From Helianthus annuus (taxonomy: Eukaryota; Streptophyta; Magnoliopsida; Asterales; Asteraceae): 64,000 nt of DNA. The translations under genes and the position numbers were made by a program. Below, piece after piece: positions 1 to 9,808 of this stretch. The notes beneath the pieces were generated by a model. The model had not been told where the DNA came from, ran no database searches, and saw nothing but the letters and a program-made list of their open reading frames with translations. The stretch is taken from the NCBI RefSeq assembly GCF_002127325.2, contig NC_035448.2, positions 85,454,587 through 85,518,586 of the forward strand, given 5' to 3'. Each line of letters starts with the position of its first letter. The stretch's first letter is position 1.

Positions 1-1
1 C

Positions 2-3000
2 CTAGCTGGTCAAGCCTTCTCTATTGATCTCATTCCCATAGTTTTGGGTAGCTTCGACGTCGTGATTGGGATGGATTGGTTGTCCCAACACCAGGCAGAA
101 ATCTTATGCAGCGAAAAGGTTATTCGCATTCCTCGTTCGGGTCAGGAACCTCTAGAAGTTCAAGGCGACAAGAGTGGTGCTGTGGTTGGCATCATCTCTT
201 TCTTGAAGGCTCAGAAATGTTTACGTAAGGGTCACACAGCCATTCTGGCTCTCGTTACAGACGCATCAACAAAGGAAAAGAAATTGGAGGATGTTCCAAT
301 TGTACGTGATTACCCTCAGGTGTTTCCTGAAGACTTACCTGGCTTACCGCCTCATCGTCAGGTCGAATTTCAGATCGAGCTCACTCCAGGAGCAGCACCC
401 ATAGCTCGCGCACCATATCGTCTAGCTCCATCAGAATTGGAGGAATTGTCAAAGCAACTGCAAGAACTCTTGGAAAAGGGTTTTATTCGACCAAGCTCTT
501 CGCCTTGGGGAGCTCCAGTACTTTTCGTGAAGAAGAAAGACGGTACGTTCAGGATGTGTATAGACTACAGAGAACTCAACAAGGTGACGGTGAAGAACCG
601 TTATCCTCTTCCGCGCATCGACGACTTATTCGACCAGTTGCAAGGGTCGTGTTACTATTCGAAGATAGACTTGAGGTCTGGTTATCATCAGCTGAGAGTC
701 CGGGATGAGGACGTCTCCAAGACAGCCTTCAGAACTCGTTACGGTCACTACGAGTTTCTTGTCATGCCGTTTGGGTTAACGAACGCGCCCGCGGTGTTCA
801 TGGATCTTATGAACAGGGTATGCAAACCCTATCTTGACAAGTTCGTCATTGTATTTATCGACGACATCCTGATTTACTCCAAGAGTCAGGAGGAACACGA
901 GCAGCATCTTCGCCTCATTTTGGAACTCCTTCGGAAGGAGCAGCTGTACGCTAAGTTTTCTAAATGCGACTTCTGGCTTCGTGAAGTCCACTTTCTAGGC
1001 CACGTGGTGAACAAGGATGGGATCCATGTCGATCCATCCAAGGTAGATTCGACCAGGAACTGGCCTGCACCGCGTACGCCGACAGAAATACGACAATTCT
1101 TGGGTCTGGCAGGTTATTATAGACGGTTCATTAAGGATTTCTCGAAGATTGCGCAGCCACTCACACTACTGACACAGAAGGGTGTCACCTACCGTTGGGG
1201 CAACACGCAGGAAACTGCTTTTCAGTATCTAAAGGATAGGCTTTGCAGTGCACCTATTCTTTCATTGCCAGAGGGCACGGATGACTTCGTGGTATATTGT
1301 GACGCGTCAATACAGGGTCTGGGATGCGTATTGATGCAGCGGGATAAAGTGATTGCCTACGCCTCTCGTCAACTCAAGGTTCATGAACGGAACTACACGA
1401 CGCACGATTTAGAGCTGGGAGCTGTGGTTTTCGCGCTTAAGATATGGCGACACTACCTGTACGGTACCAGGTGCACGGTTTACACCGATCACAGGAGTCT
1501 CGAGCATATCCTTAAGCAGAAAGATTTGAACATGCGTCAACGACGATGGGTCGAGTTACTTAATGACTACGAATGCGCCATCAAGTACCATCCAGGCAAA
1601 GCCAATGTTGTGGCTGATGCCCTTAGTCGAAAAGACACTTTGCCACGGCGCGTGCGAGCGCTACAGCTTACGATTCAGTCTAGCCTTCCTGCTCAGATAC
1701 GAGCTGTTCAGACAGAAGCACTGAAGCCCGAAAACGTCAAGGCTGAAGCCTTACGCGGCTCACGACAACAAATGGAACAGAAGGAAGACGGCGCCTATTA
1801 TGTAACGGGCCGGATTTGGGTCCCACTTTATGGCGGTTTACGCGAACTTGTTATGGATGAAGCTCACAAGTCTCGCTACTCGGTACATCCAGGGTCGGAT
1901 AAAATGTACCACGACATCAGCACTACTTATTGGTGGCCTAGTATGAAGGCCCACATTGCTACGTATGTTGGAAAATGCTTAACCTGTGCGAGAGTCAAGG
2001 TCGAATATCAGAAACCAGCTGGCCTACTTCAACAGCCTAAGATACCTCAGTGGAAATGGGAAGAAATTTCCATGGATTTCGTTACAGGCTTACCCAGATC
2101 CCAGCGTGGAAATGATACAATATGGGTCATAGTTGATCGACTCACCAAGTCTGCACACTTCCTACCGATTAAGGAAACGGACAAATTCTCCCCTCTCGCA
2201 GACGTCTATCTTAAAGAAGTTGTCTCGAGGCACGGGGTGCCCACGTCTATCATTTCGGATCGCGATGCACGATTCACGTCAGAACTTTGGCAAGCAATGC
2301 ACAAATCTTTTGGCTCAAGGTTAGACATGAGCACGGCTTATCACCCTCAGACGGATGGGCAGTCTGAGCGGACGATTCAAACTCTCGAAGACATGCTTCG
2401 GGCATGCGTTATCGACTTTGGCAACGGCTGGGAAAAGCACCTCCCTTTGGTGGAGTTTTCTTACAATAACAGTTACCATACCAGCATTCAAGCCGCTCCA
2501 TTCGAGGCATTGTACGGGCGTAAATGCCGGTCACCTCTCTGTTGGGCAGAGGTGGGAGATAGTCAGATCACGGGTCCAGAGATTGTAGTGGACGCCACAG
2601 AAAAGATTGCACAAATACGACAACGCATGGCGGCAGCACGCGACCGTCAGAAAGCCTACGCGGATAAGCGTAGAAAGCCATTGGAATTTGAGGTCGGGGA
2701 CCGGGTTTTATTGAAAGTCTCACCCTGGAAGGGTGTGGTTCGTTTTGGCAAACGGGGCAAACTGAATCCGCGGTACGTCGGACCATTCGAAATCATAGAA
2801 AAGATTGGCAAGGTAGCCTACAAGTTGAAACTACCAGCTGAACTCGGGGCAGTTCACAATGTCTTTCATGTATCGAACTTAAAGAAGTGCCTATCAGACG
2901 AAACACTCATCATTCCTTTTAAGGAACTCACTATCGACGAGCGGTTGCAGTTCGTCGAGGAACCAGTTGAAATCACGGACCGGGATGTGAAGGTCCTCAA

Positions 3001-3211
3001 ACACAAGAGAATCCCTCTTGTCCGAGTTCGTTGGAACTCCAAACGTGGCCCAGAGTACACCTGGGAACGCGAAGACAGGATGACAGAAAAGTACCCCCAG
3101 TTATTCGGGAACAAGGCAACCACTACTGAGGCTGAAGCTACTACTTCGGAATTTCGGGACGAAATTCCAGATCAACGGGGGGAGGATGTGACACCCCAGG
3201 AAAACCAGTGA
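2..3211 (+). CDS. Element A polyprotein (PR end, RT, RNase H, IN, chromodomain), 5' partial
   Basis: This is one uninterrupted frame from the window edge to TGA at 3209-3211. The true start is upstream; the frame already reads protease sequence from position 2. Protease is represented by the hydrophobic motif [15 protein letters not shown] (about 56-100). Reverse transcriptase follows, with FIDD at 854-865 in place of the usual Y-x-DD. The RNase H aspartate (YCDAS) is at about 1301. Integrase has an H-H-C-C finger (histidine near 1865, cysteines near 1976 and 1985) and a D-D-E core with DFVTG, SDRDARF and [11 protein letters not shown]. The end (about 2900-3105) is the GPxxI spacer plus a chromodomain-like segment ending [11 protein letters not shown]. 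Unlike B, C and E it has no stop or frameshift in view, so it may be the most recently active Tekay copy here. Activity cannot be judged without gag and the 5' LTR. Confidence 0.93.
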   Translation, partial: LAGQAFSIDLIPIVLGSFDVVIGMDWLSQHQAEILCSEKVIRIPRSGQEPLEVQGDKSGAVVGIISFLKAQKCLRKGHTAILALVTDASTKEKKLEDVPIVRDYPQVFPEDLPGLPPHRQVEFQIELTPGAAPIARAPYRLAPSELEELSKQLQELLEKGFIRPSSSPWGAPVLFVKKKDGTFRMCIDYRELNKVTVKNRYPLPRIDDLFDQLQGSCYYSKIDLRSGYHQLRVRDEDVSKTAFRTRYGHYEFLVMPFGLTNAPAVFMDLMNRVCKPYLDKFVIVFIDDILIYSKSQEEHEQHLRLILELLRKEQLYAKFSKCDFWLREVHFLGHVVNKDGIHVDPSKVDSTRNWPAPRTPTEIRQFLGLAGYYRRFIKDFSKIAQPLTLLTQKGVTYRWGNTQETAFQYLKDRLCSAPILSLPEGTDDFVVYCDASIQGLGCVLMQRDKVIAYASRQLKVHERNYTTHDLELGAVVFALKIWRHYLYGTRCTVYTDHRSLEHILKQKDLNMRQRRWVELLNDYECAIKYHPGKANVVADALSRKDTLPRRVRALQLTIQSSLPAQIRAVQTEALKPENVKAEALRGSRQQMEQKEDGAYYVTGRIWVPLYGGLRELVMDEAHKSRYSVHPGSDKMYHDISTTYWWPSMKAHIATYVGKCLTCARVKVEYQKPAGLLQQPKIPQWKWEEISMDFVTGLPRSQRGNDTIWVIVDRLTKSAHFLPIKETDKFSPLADVYLKEVVSRHGVPTSIISDRDARFTSELWQAMHKSFGSRLDMSTAYHPQTDGQSERTIQTLEDMLRACVIDFGNGWEKHLPLVEFSYNNSYHTSIQAAPFEALYGRKCRSPLCWAEVGDSQITGPEIVVDATEKIAQIRQRMAAARDRQKAYADKRRKPLEFEVGDRVLLKVSPWKGVVRFGKRGKLNPRYVGPFEIIEKIGKVAYKLKLPAELGAVHNVFHVSNLKKCLSDETLIIPFKELTIDERLQFVEEPVEITDRDVKVLKHKRIPLVRVRWNSKRGPEYTWEREDRMTEKYPQLFGNKATTTEAEATTSEFRDEIPDQRGEDVTPQENQ
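3148..3193 (+). promoter_or_regulatory. Element A first hairpin / polypurine tract / LTR-like start module
   Basis: Arms GGAATTTCG and CGAAATTCC flank a GGA loop (3148-3168). They are followed by a purine run (about 3174-3186) and TGTGACA (3187-3193), which looks like an LTR start but lies inside the coding frame, about 100 bp before the real LTR. A second module of the same design follows at 3251. I read this copy as a duplicated or abandoned polypurine-tract/LTR junction. Confidence 0.6.
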
Positions 3212-3250
3212 ACAGTACAGTTTACCTAGCTTCCTCAGTGAGTGCATACC

Positions 3251-3287
3251 AAATTTCGGGACGAAATTTCCAATTAGTTGGGGATAA
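3251..3287 (+). promoter_or_regulatory. Element A hairpin and polypurine tract before 3' LTR
   Basis: Perfect arms AAATTTCG (3251-3258) and CGAAATTT (3262-3269) close on GGA. The purine-rich AGTTGGGGATAA (3276-3287) then abuts the LTR start TGTGACAACTCG. A polypurine tract primes plus-strand DNA synthesis. The position matches the LTR start proven by target duplications in element G. Confidence 0.7.
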
Positions 3288-4124
3288 TGTGACAACTCGA
3301 ACTTTAGGCTTGCTTGATGTAACGTTTGTGCACGATATGTGATTTTATAAACCCGAATGATTAATTGATTTCATGATATATGTTATGTTATATGCATTAT
3401 GTGTGTATGTATGTCGTATGTATGTGAACCGGCCACACAAAGCCCTTGGGGCCACTCCTTGTTCTCGGGTCCATTAGACAACCGAGTGGGCTCGGCCCAC
3501 TCCCCATTCGCAACACAAAACCGGAACAAGGGGCTTGTTTCACCACTTTTGCAAATCACAAACACACACACACAAACCCTAGAAGCTTTGCTCTCTCTCG
3601 GCTTGCTTGGAACCCGACGGCACACACACACACACTTTGAAGCTTGTGAAACGAATCGATCCTCTACCTTCATCCGGTTAGTGATGATGTTATGTTTTTG
3701 GATTATTTATGATATTATGTGATTGCTATCATTCTGTTAGGTGATGTAACTAAGGTGTATGCTTGTAATATTGATTGGTTGTTGATGTTGGATGCGGGTA
3801 CTTATAATAGTGATGTTTGTTAATCGGATAACATGTACGGTTACGTTTTATGCTCGACTTATTGTTTGATTCGAACCGGTTAGGTGCATGGTTATAGGCT
3901 GTCATGAAATTGATTAATCAAAACGTTTCTGCATGATTCGGTTTAGGCTGTTTGATGATCCGATTGATTGTTATCTAGGCTGTTTTGTTTAAGCATATGA
4001 ACATGTTTGAAGATTGCTATGAAACTGCTATTTTCGGTGTTTGATCTGTTTCCGAAACTGTTGAATATGTTTGCTGAAATCACGGAGTTTAATTGACTAG
4101 AATTATGGAAATCAGTTACACAGC

Positions 4125-4327
4125 CGGTTGCGACTCAGATTGCGAGTCGAAACCCCCGTCTCGACTCGAGACCACAAACAGCACCAGCCGAAACCACGGT
4201 TGCGAGTCCCGTTGCGACTCGTAACCAGACCATGATGAACCGAGATCTCCATTGCGACTCGCAACCAGCTGTTGCGACTCGTAATCTCCGGTTGCGACTC
4301 GAGATCTCCGTTGCGACTCGAGACCAT
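4125..4327 (+). repeat. TTGCGACTCG word array in LTR of element A
   Basis: About nine variants of TTGCGACTCG or TTGCGAGTC occur in 200 bp, separated by unrelated 8-30 bp spacers. Several are self-complementary, for example TTGCGACTCGCAA near 4253-4265. The LTRs of B/G and E carry a different word in comparable internal positions. Confidence 0.75.
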
Positions 4328-4818
4328 CGTTTACACGCACACTGTTGGGCCTTCACTGTCACGGGCCCAATCTATTGAGCCCAACGATTTGAATTGTGGA
4401 CTGTTTTGCTAATGGACTTGTATGTGTTTGCTACTTGGGCCGATTGGGAATCTGGATTGTTATATTATTGGGCTGCTTATGTTATTGGACCGGGCATTGT
4501 TGGACTTAGACAATTGGATCCTCACATGCTATGTCTTATCTGCTTACGTGCGTACATGTTTGCCATGACTATACGTGATTACTACATACGTGTTATATAC
4601 GAACCTGACTCGTATAACAACCATGCTAGGACGTGATTGACAAATTACTAGCTTATCTATACTCTTTGTGTATCTGCCGAGCAAACCAAGGTGAGTTCAC
4701 ACAGCCAAGGCATGGGATTCCCGGGTTGGGAATTGGGTTGGATTTGTTACTGTAAAATGAGTTACTCGTACTTACGCATATACCAGACTATAGACCATCG
4801 TCCTCAGGTTAGTCAGGA

Positions 4819-5130
4819 CACGTTACGTAAAGCCTACGTAACCCAGTATACTTGCCATATGTCTCCCGGGTCGGGAAGGACACGTTACGTAAAGCCTACG
4901 TAACCCAATACCATTCACTGGCTTCCAGGTCGGAAGGCCACGCTGCGTAAAGCCTACGTAGCCCCCACGCGTACCACTGTCCTCGGGGAAGGGCACGTCA
5001 CGTAAAGCCTACGTAACCCAATACCATTCACTGGCTTCCAGGTCGGAAGGCCACGCTGCGTAAAGCCTACGTAGCCCCCACGCGTACCACTGTCCTCGGG
5101 GAAGGGCACGTCACGTAAAGCCTACGTGAC
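4819..5130 (+). repeat. Palindromic tandem array (ACGTAAAGCCTACGT core), six copies
   Basis: The core CACGTTACGTAAAGCCTACG and variants begins at about 4819, 4881, 4939, 4994, 5052 and 5107, so the period is 55-62 bp. The last four copies form two 113-bp dimers. Each core folds as ACGTA / AAGCC / TACGT. Element E's LTR has four related copies, on the other strand. Confidence 0.85.
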
Positions 5131-5639
5131 CCTGTACGTTTTCCTGTTCTCGGTAAAGAAGAACACATGGTCGGAAGTTAGTCTAGTAAGTACCGTTAAT
5201 GAGAAGCCCTCATTAACCCGGATGAACATGGGAAGCCCCCACCTTTAGTACACACTAGTATGGGAAGCCCCCACTAGCTACACTTATGCATGTTATGAAC
5301 TTACTTTCTGTGAACTCGCTCAACTAGTTTGTTGATTATTTGCTGCATGCCTTGCAGGACCTTAGGTATACTTGGGAGCTTGCACAGGGAAGGAGCAGGT
5401 CGTTGTGGGCAGATGGATCGTTAATGATGTCGAACTCATAACTCGTTTTGAATTTACTTTACTATGCTTCCGCTACTTAAAACAGTATTTGGTTTTGAAA
5501 CATCAATCATGTCATGGTGACTTACGTTAATTACTTTTATTATTATTAAATGCTATGTTTGATATGATTGATGGCTTGATCCTGGTCAGTCGCGCTCCCA
5601 AGCGGTGGTATTCCGCGGGTGGATTTTGGGGGTGTGACA

Positions 5640-7267
5640 TACTTCACGATTACGAATGCGCCATTAAGTACCATCCAGGCAAAGCCAATGTTGTGGCTGA
5701 CGCCCTCAGTCGAAAGGACACTGCACCTAGACGCGTGCGAGCATTGCAACTTACTATTCAGCCTAGTCTTCCTGCACAGATACGAGATGCCTAGGTAGAA
5801 GCATTGAAACCAGAAAATGTTAGGGCTGAAGCCTTACGCGGCTCACGACAACAATTGGAACAAAAGGAAGACGGCGCCTATTATGTAACGGGGCGTATTT
5901 GGGTCCCACTTTATGGTAACTTACGTGAGCTTGTAATGGACGAAGCACATAAGTCTCGCTACTCGGTACATCCAGGTTCGGATAAAATGTACCACCATCT
6001 CAGAACTACGTATTGGTGGCCTAGCATGAAGGCCCACATAGCCACTTACGTTGGAAAGTGTTTGACTTGCGCGAGGGTCAAGATAGAATATCAGAAACCA
6101 TCAGGCCTACTCCAGCAACCAAAGATACCACAATGGAAATGGGAGGAAATTTCCATGGATTTTGTTACTGGCCTACCTAGATCTCAGCGTGGAAACGATA
6201 CTATTTGGGTGATCGTGGATCGACTCATAAAGTCTGCTCACTTTTTGGCTATTAAAGAAACGGATAAGTTCTCTACCTTAGCAGACGTATACTTGAAAGA
6301 AGTTGTTTCGAGGCACGGAGTGCCAACCTCCATTATTTCGGATCGTGATGCACGATTTACTTCAGAACTATGGCAAGCGATGCACAAATCTTTTGGCTCT
6401 CGATTAGACATGAGCACAGCTTATCACCCTCAGACGGATGGGCATTCTGAGCGCACTATCCAGACTCTAGAAGACATGCTTCGGGCATATGTTATCGATT
6501 TCGGCAACAGCTGGGAAAAGCATCTCCCGTTAGTGGAGTTCTCGTACAATAACAGTTACCACACCAGCATCCAAGCTGCTCCATTCGAGGCATTGTACGG
6601 GCGTAAATGCCAATCGCCTCTTTGTTGGGCAGAGATGGGTGATAGTCAGATCACAGGTCCAGAAATGGTAGTTGAGCTACTGAACGGATTGCACAGATAC
6701 GACAACGCATGGCGGCGGCTCATGACCGTCAGAAAAGCTACACTGATAAGCGCAGGAAACCACTCGAGTTCCAAGTTGGGGATCGAGTGCTACTCAAAGT
6801 CTCACCCTGGAAGGGTGTGGTTCGTTTTGGTAAACGAGGTAAACTCAATCCGCGGTATGTTGGACCGTTCGAAATCATAGAAAGAATAGGCAAAGTGGCC
6901 TACAGACTGAACCTACCATCAGTTCCACGTGTCAAATCTGAAGAAGTGTCTGTCAGATGAGACCCTCATAGTTCCTTTGAAGGAACTCACTATCGACGAA
7001 CAGTTACATTTCGTAGAAGAACCAGTTGAAATCACGGACCGGGATGTTAAGGTCCTCAAAAACACCAGAATACCTCTTGTTCGAGTTCGTTGGAACTCCC
7101 GTCGTGGCCCAGAGTACACCTAGGAACGAGAAGACCAGATGGAACTCAAATATCCCCAGTTATTCCAGAACAATGCAACTACTACTGAGGCTGAAGCTAC
7201 TACAGAATTTCGGGACGAAATTCCAAATCAACGGGGGGATGATGTGACACCCTAGGAAAACCAGTAA
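5640..7267 (+). pseudogene. Element B polyprotein remnant (RNase H end, IN, chromodomain)
   Basis: It aligns with A from the RNase H segment [24 protein letters not shown] onward. It carries TAG at 5792-5794, where A reads CAG. A frameshift near 6675-6700 breaks the integrase tail. A deletion of roughly 40 nt near 6915-6930 removes the segment that in A precedes HVSNLKKC, and TAG at 7121-7123 stands where A has TGG. A further TAG occurs at 7253-7255. Integrase otherwise keeps the H-H-C-C finger (about 5943-6070) and the DFVTG, SDRDARF and [10 protein letters not shown] motifs. It cannot make a functional protein. The stops fit C-to-T or G-to-A decay. Confidence 0.9.
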
Positions 7268-7343
7268 ACGATACAACTTAACTAGCTTCCTCAGTAACCG
7301 CATGCTAAATTTCGGGACGAAATTTCTTTTAAGTTGGGGATAA
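7205..7343 (+). promoter_or_regulatory. Element B paired hairpin / polypurine-tract modules
   Basis: Two modules repeat the arrangement of element A. Module one has arms GAATTTCG/CGAAATTC (7205-7223), a G-rich run and TGTGACA (7243-7249). Module two has arms AAATTTCG/CGAAATTT (7307-7325), then AGTTGGGGATAA and the LTR start at 7344. Confidence 0.68.
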
Positions 7344-7525
7344 TGTGACAACTCGAGTTTCCAAGATTCCATATTCGCATTAGTTGCATGTTGGGTGTTA
7401 GTTGCTTGATTGTTTGACTTGTAATTGTACACTGAATTATTATATGAGACATTGGTTTGATATGATATGTGCTTAATCATGGTAGTTGCTTGACTGTTTG
7501 ACTTGCATGATTGTTGAAATGAGAC

Positions 7526-7668
7526 CCAACGAAACAAAGTGTTTCGCCATCAGTCAACTCGAAGAAACAGATTGAGTTTCGCCATAACCAATCACAACGA
7601 AATAAGAGTTTGTTTCGTCACCCCAATCCCGACGAAACGGATGTGTTTCGCCGGCCCAGTTTCGCTGA
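7526..7668 (+). repeat. GACGAAAC / GTTTCGCC word array, block 1
   Basis: Several CGAAAC words on one strand are each followed a few bases later by the reverse complement GTTTCG, for example CCGACGAAACGGATGTGTTTCG. The pairs could fold as small hairpins. A second block follows at 8240. Confidence 0.7.
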
Positions 7669-8239
7669 GGCCCATTAAAGGCCCAACACGTTACGTAACT
7701 ATATACCGGACTTTCTACTTCATTCGTCATTTTGAGAAAACAAGAAAACCCTAGAGCTCTCTTTCTCTGTTGACGGCAACCTTGTGTCCCCGAAGCCCCG
7801 AATCGATCTAGCTGCTTCTCTGTTCATCGCGGTTAGTGTTTAACTTTGTGTGATTGCTTTTCTATATCATCAATTACTGTTCTTGCTTGAAATCATTAGG
7901 GATCATGCTAGATTATGGCTGTGTTCATGTTTGGTTGATGAATTTGGCTAGGTTATGATCTATATTATCGGTTACTATTACGCGTGTCGAGATTGGAATT
8001 TCTTATTCTTGGTGATCGGATTAGGATGATAGTATGGTAGAATCTGTGATGCACTTTCATGTAATGACTAACACATATACTAGATGTTCTAAGGTTAACA
8101 ATGAATACGAATAGGGTATGAGTGGTAATCCATGATATCGATGATTCTGATGATTAATTTATTGAATGATTACTGTATGATTGATGATGTTGTTGACGGC
8201 TGTTATCAAGGATTAGGGTTTCAGTGATTCTGTAACTGT

Positions 8240-8422
8240 CACGACGTAACAGATGGTTTTGACGAAACCACTTAACGACGAAACAGACATGGCGAATCAA
8301 ATGAGTTTCGCCGAAGACATTACGACGAAATAGAAGTATGTTTCGCCGAAGGGATCACGACGAAACAGATAGTGTTTCGTTGAAGGGGCTCACGGCGAAA
8401 CAAGGGTGTTTCGCCGAATGGG
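8240..8422 (+). repeat. GACGAAAC / GTTTCGCC word array, block 2
   Basis: About five pairs of GACGAAAC and GTTTCGCC lie at roughly 35-40 bp spacing. The last pair, GGCGAAAC with GTTTCGCC, is a perfect 8-bp inverted repeat with a 6-base loop. Block 1 sits 570 bp upstream in the same LTR and uses the same word. Confidence 0.75.
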
Positions 8423-8840
8423 TAATTTGCACAGTAACTTAGTTTATTTATGTTAAGAGTTAACCTGGTTAGCTAACTGCCGTTAATCGATGTGCATGAC
8501 TTATATGACTATGAATACGTGCAATGCGCTATTCGATGATTATTGATGCATTGTCTAGTGTGATTGTACTTATATGCGAACTTCGTGAATACAAACTGAT
8601 TTCGTACACGTGCGTACTTAGGACTTGATTGATTAACTGTGAGCACATACTTTAGCATACCGAGCAAACCAAGGTGAGTTCACACTCTTACTAAGGCATG
8701 GGATTCCCGGGTAGGGAATGGGATTGGTTGATTGATTGTACTTACATGGTTATGGGAATTACGTTCTACTGACCTCATTTGGGGAAAGGTCACTTATAGA
8801 TACTGCTAGATTAGTGATACATGGGGAAGCCCCCACTACT

Positions 8841-9026
8841 CTTCGCACACATGCCTGTAATGGCCGCGATACTGATACTGATCTTCGCACACATGCCTGG
8901 AATGGCCGCGATACTGATACTAAACTTCGCACACATGCCTGGAGGGCCGCGATACAAATAAAACTAGTCTACAGTACATGGGAAACCCCCACTATTATTC
9001 ACAAACATGCGTGGAGGGCCGCGATG
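8841..9026 (+). repeat. Tandem repeat, CTTCGCACACATGCC...GGCCGCGAT, about four copies
   Basis: Copies begin near 8841, 8883 and 8925, a 42-bp period; a fourth, degenerate copy is near 8998. Both G LTRs have the same array on the opposite strand. Confidence 0.82.
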
Positions 9027-9442
9027 TAATTATAAACGATATATGGGTTACTAAATAAGCAAACGTTTTACGAAATGAACACTATTACTAAACAACCCAT
9101 TGTGAACTCGCTCAACTAGTTGTTGACTCTCTGTTACATGCCTTGCAGGTCGTTAGGTACACATGGAGCTTGCACTGGGAGGCGCGGTCGTTGTGGACAA
9201 GGATCGTGAATGCTTTGATTAAACATTATGACATTTCATACTCATACTTATGTTGGGTTTATTTTTATGCTTCCGCTAAACATTGACATTATACCTATGT
9301 TTTGAACACCTTTCATATTGGTTTGGTTGAATTACATTTACTTTTACTTATTACTTACATGTTCAATATGATTGGTGGCTTGATCCTGGTCAGTCACGCC
9401 TCCAAGCGGTGATACGCCATGGGTGGATTTGGGAGTGTGACA

Positions 9443-9733
9443 CTCTACACCTCTCCGGCTATAAATAGGGACCTTAGTTCACAGGTTAAACATTCTATTC
9501 CCTCTTCTCTCACTCTTTACATACTTTACTCTCCTCAAAGCAGATACTTATTCTCATGCCGGAGTCTGTTTAAGAGGGAAACCCCCATATTCCCCTCTTA
9601 ACGAGCTAACGGTGTTCTGTTTTGCAGGATTAGCAGATCATTAGGGAGCTCAGAAAGCGATAAGAAGATTAACCATTATGGTATAAACATAAACCAAACT
9701 AATCCACCCTAAAATTAGTTCTGTGTTTCTTCA
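9443..9733 (+). repeat. Element C 5' LTR, right-hand 291 bp
   Basis: It matches 20718-21008 without gaps and with 9 substitutions. It keeps the TATA box and the downstream transcribed part. The left two thirds are displaced upstream by the insertion of element B. It ends TTCTTCA; the full LTR termini TGAAG and CTTCA are inverted repeats. Confidence 0.9.
9460..9467 (+). promoter_or_regulatory. TATA box of element C 5' LTR
   Basis: TATAAATA lies 17 bp after the B junction and is conserved in the 3' LTR (20735-20742). B's insertion has separated it from the upstream LTR promoter sequence. Confidence 0.7.
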
Positions 9734-9751
9734 TTGGCGCCCACCGGTTTT
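9734..9751 (+). promoter_or_regulatory. Primer binding site of element C
   Basis: TTGGCGCCCACCGG follows the LTR end directly, where a tRNA 3' end would prime minus-strand synthesis. It is not the initiator-Met type used by D, F and G. I cannot name the tRNA with certainty. Confidence 0.6.
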
Positions 9752-9808
9752 TTGCAAATCATCATCATCTTCTTTTTCTAAGTTGTCTAAGTTGTTTTTC
9801 CTTCGATC

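Larger units (their letters stand above)
1..5639 (+). mobile_element. Element A: Ty3/gypsy Tekay-type chromovirus, 5' end outside window
   Basis: The window opens inside the protease domain and runs through reverse transcriptase, RNase H, integrase and a chromodomain-like tail to a complete 3' LTR. The LTR ends in TGACA at 5639 and is followed at once by TACTT (5640-5644) and RNase H coding sequence of a different Tekay copy (element B). Element A therefore lies inside B. Aligning B with A across this point shows that B resumes exactly at this TACTT, so TACTT is the likely 5-bp target duplication; its partner lies upstream of the window. Integrase after RNase H and a C-terminal chromodomain define a chromovirus. 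Confidence 0.92.
3288..5639 (+). repeat. Element A 3' LTR (2352 bp)
   Basis: It starts TGTGACAACTCG after a polypurine tract and ends GGGGGTGTGACA, giving TG...CA termini. The same start and end words bound the LTRs of B, E and G. It holds CA microsatellites (about 3548-3571 and 3620-3636), an array of TTGCGACTCG words (4125-4327) and a palindromic tandem array (4819-5130). The last 350 bp are nearly shared with B, E and G, including a TGGCTTGATCCTGGTCA motif. I see no convincing gene inside; short open frames are not conserved. Confidence 0.88.
5640..9442 (+). mobile_element. Element B: Tekay-type gypsy, right-hand part (left part upstream of A)
   Basis: Coding sequence resumes mid-RNase H directly after A's LTR and runs to a complete 3' LTR ending at 9442. 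Sequence 9443 onward matches the interior of C's 3' LTR base for base at the junction, so B inserted into C's 5' LTR. The expected target duplication is CTCTA (9443-9447); its partner should lie upstream of the window. Confidence 0.85.
7344..9442 (+). repeat. Element B 3' LTR (2099 bp)
   Basis: It starts TGTGACAACTCGAG and ends GGAGTGTGACA. It belongs to the same subfamily as the G LTRs. Both carry CGAAAC/GTTTCG words and a roughly 42-bp repeat containing CGCACACATGCC and GGCCGCGAT. It is shorter than the G LTRs (2777 bp) and clearly older, with many substitutions. Confidence 0.86.

Noticed and set aside
4801..5140. Regularly spaced repeats in LTR A considered as a CRISPR-like array
   Set aside because: Spacers are themselves repeated, the period varies, and the context is a plant LTR.
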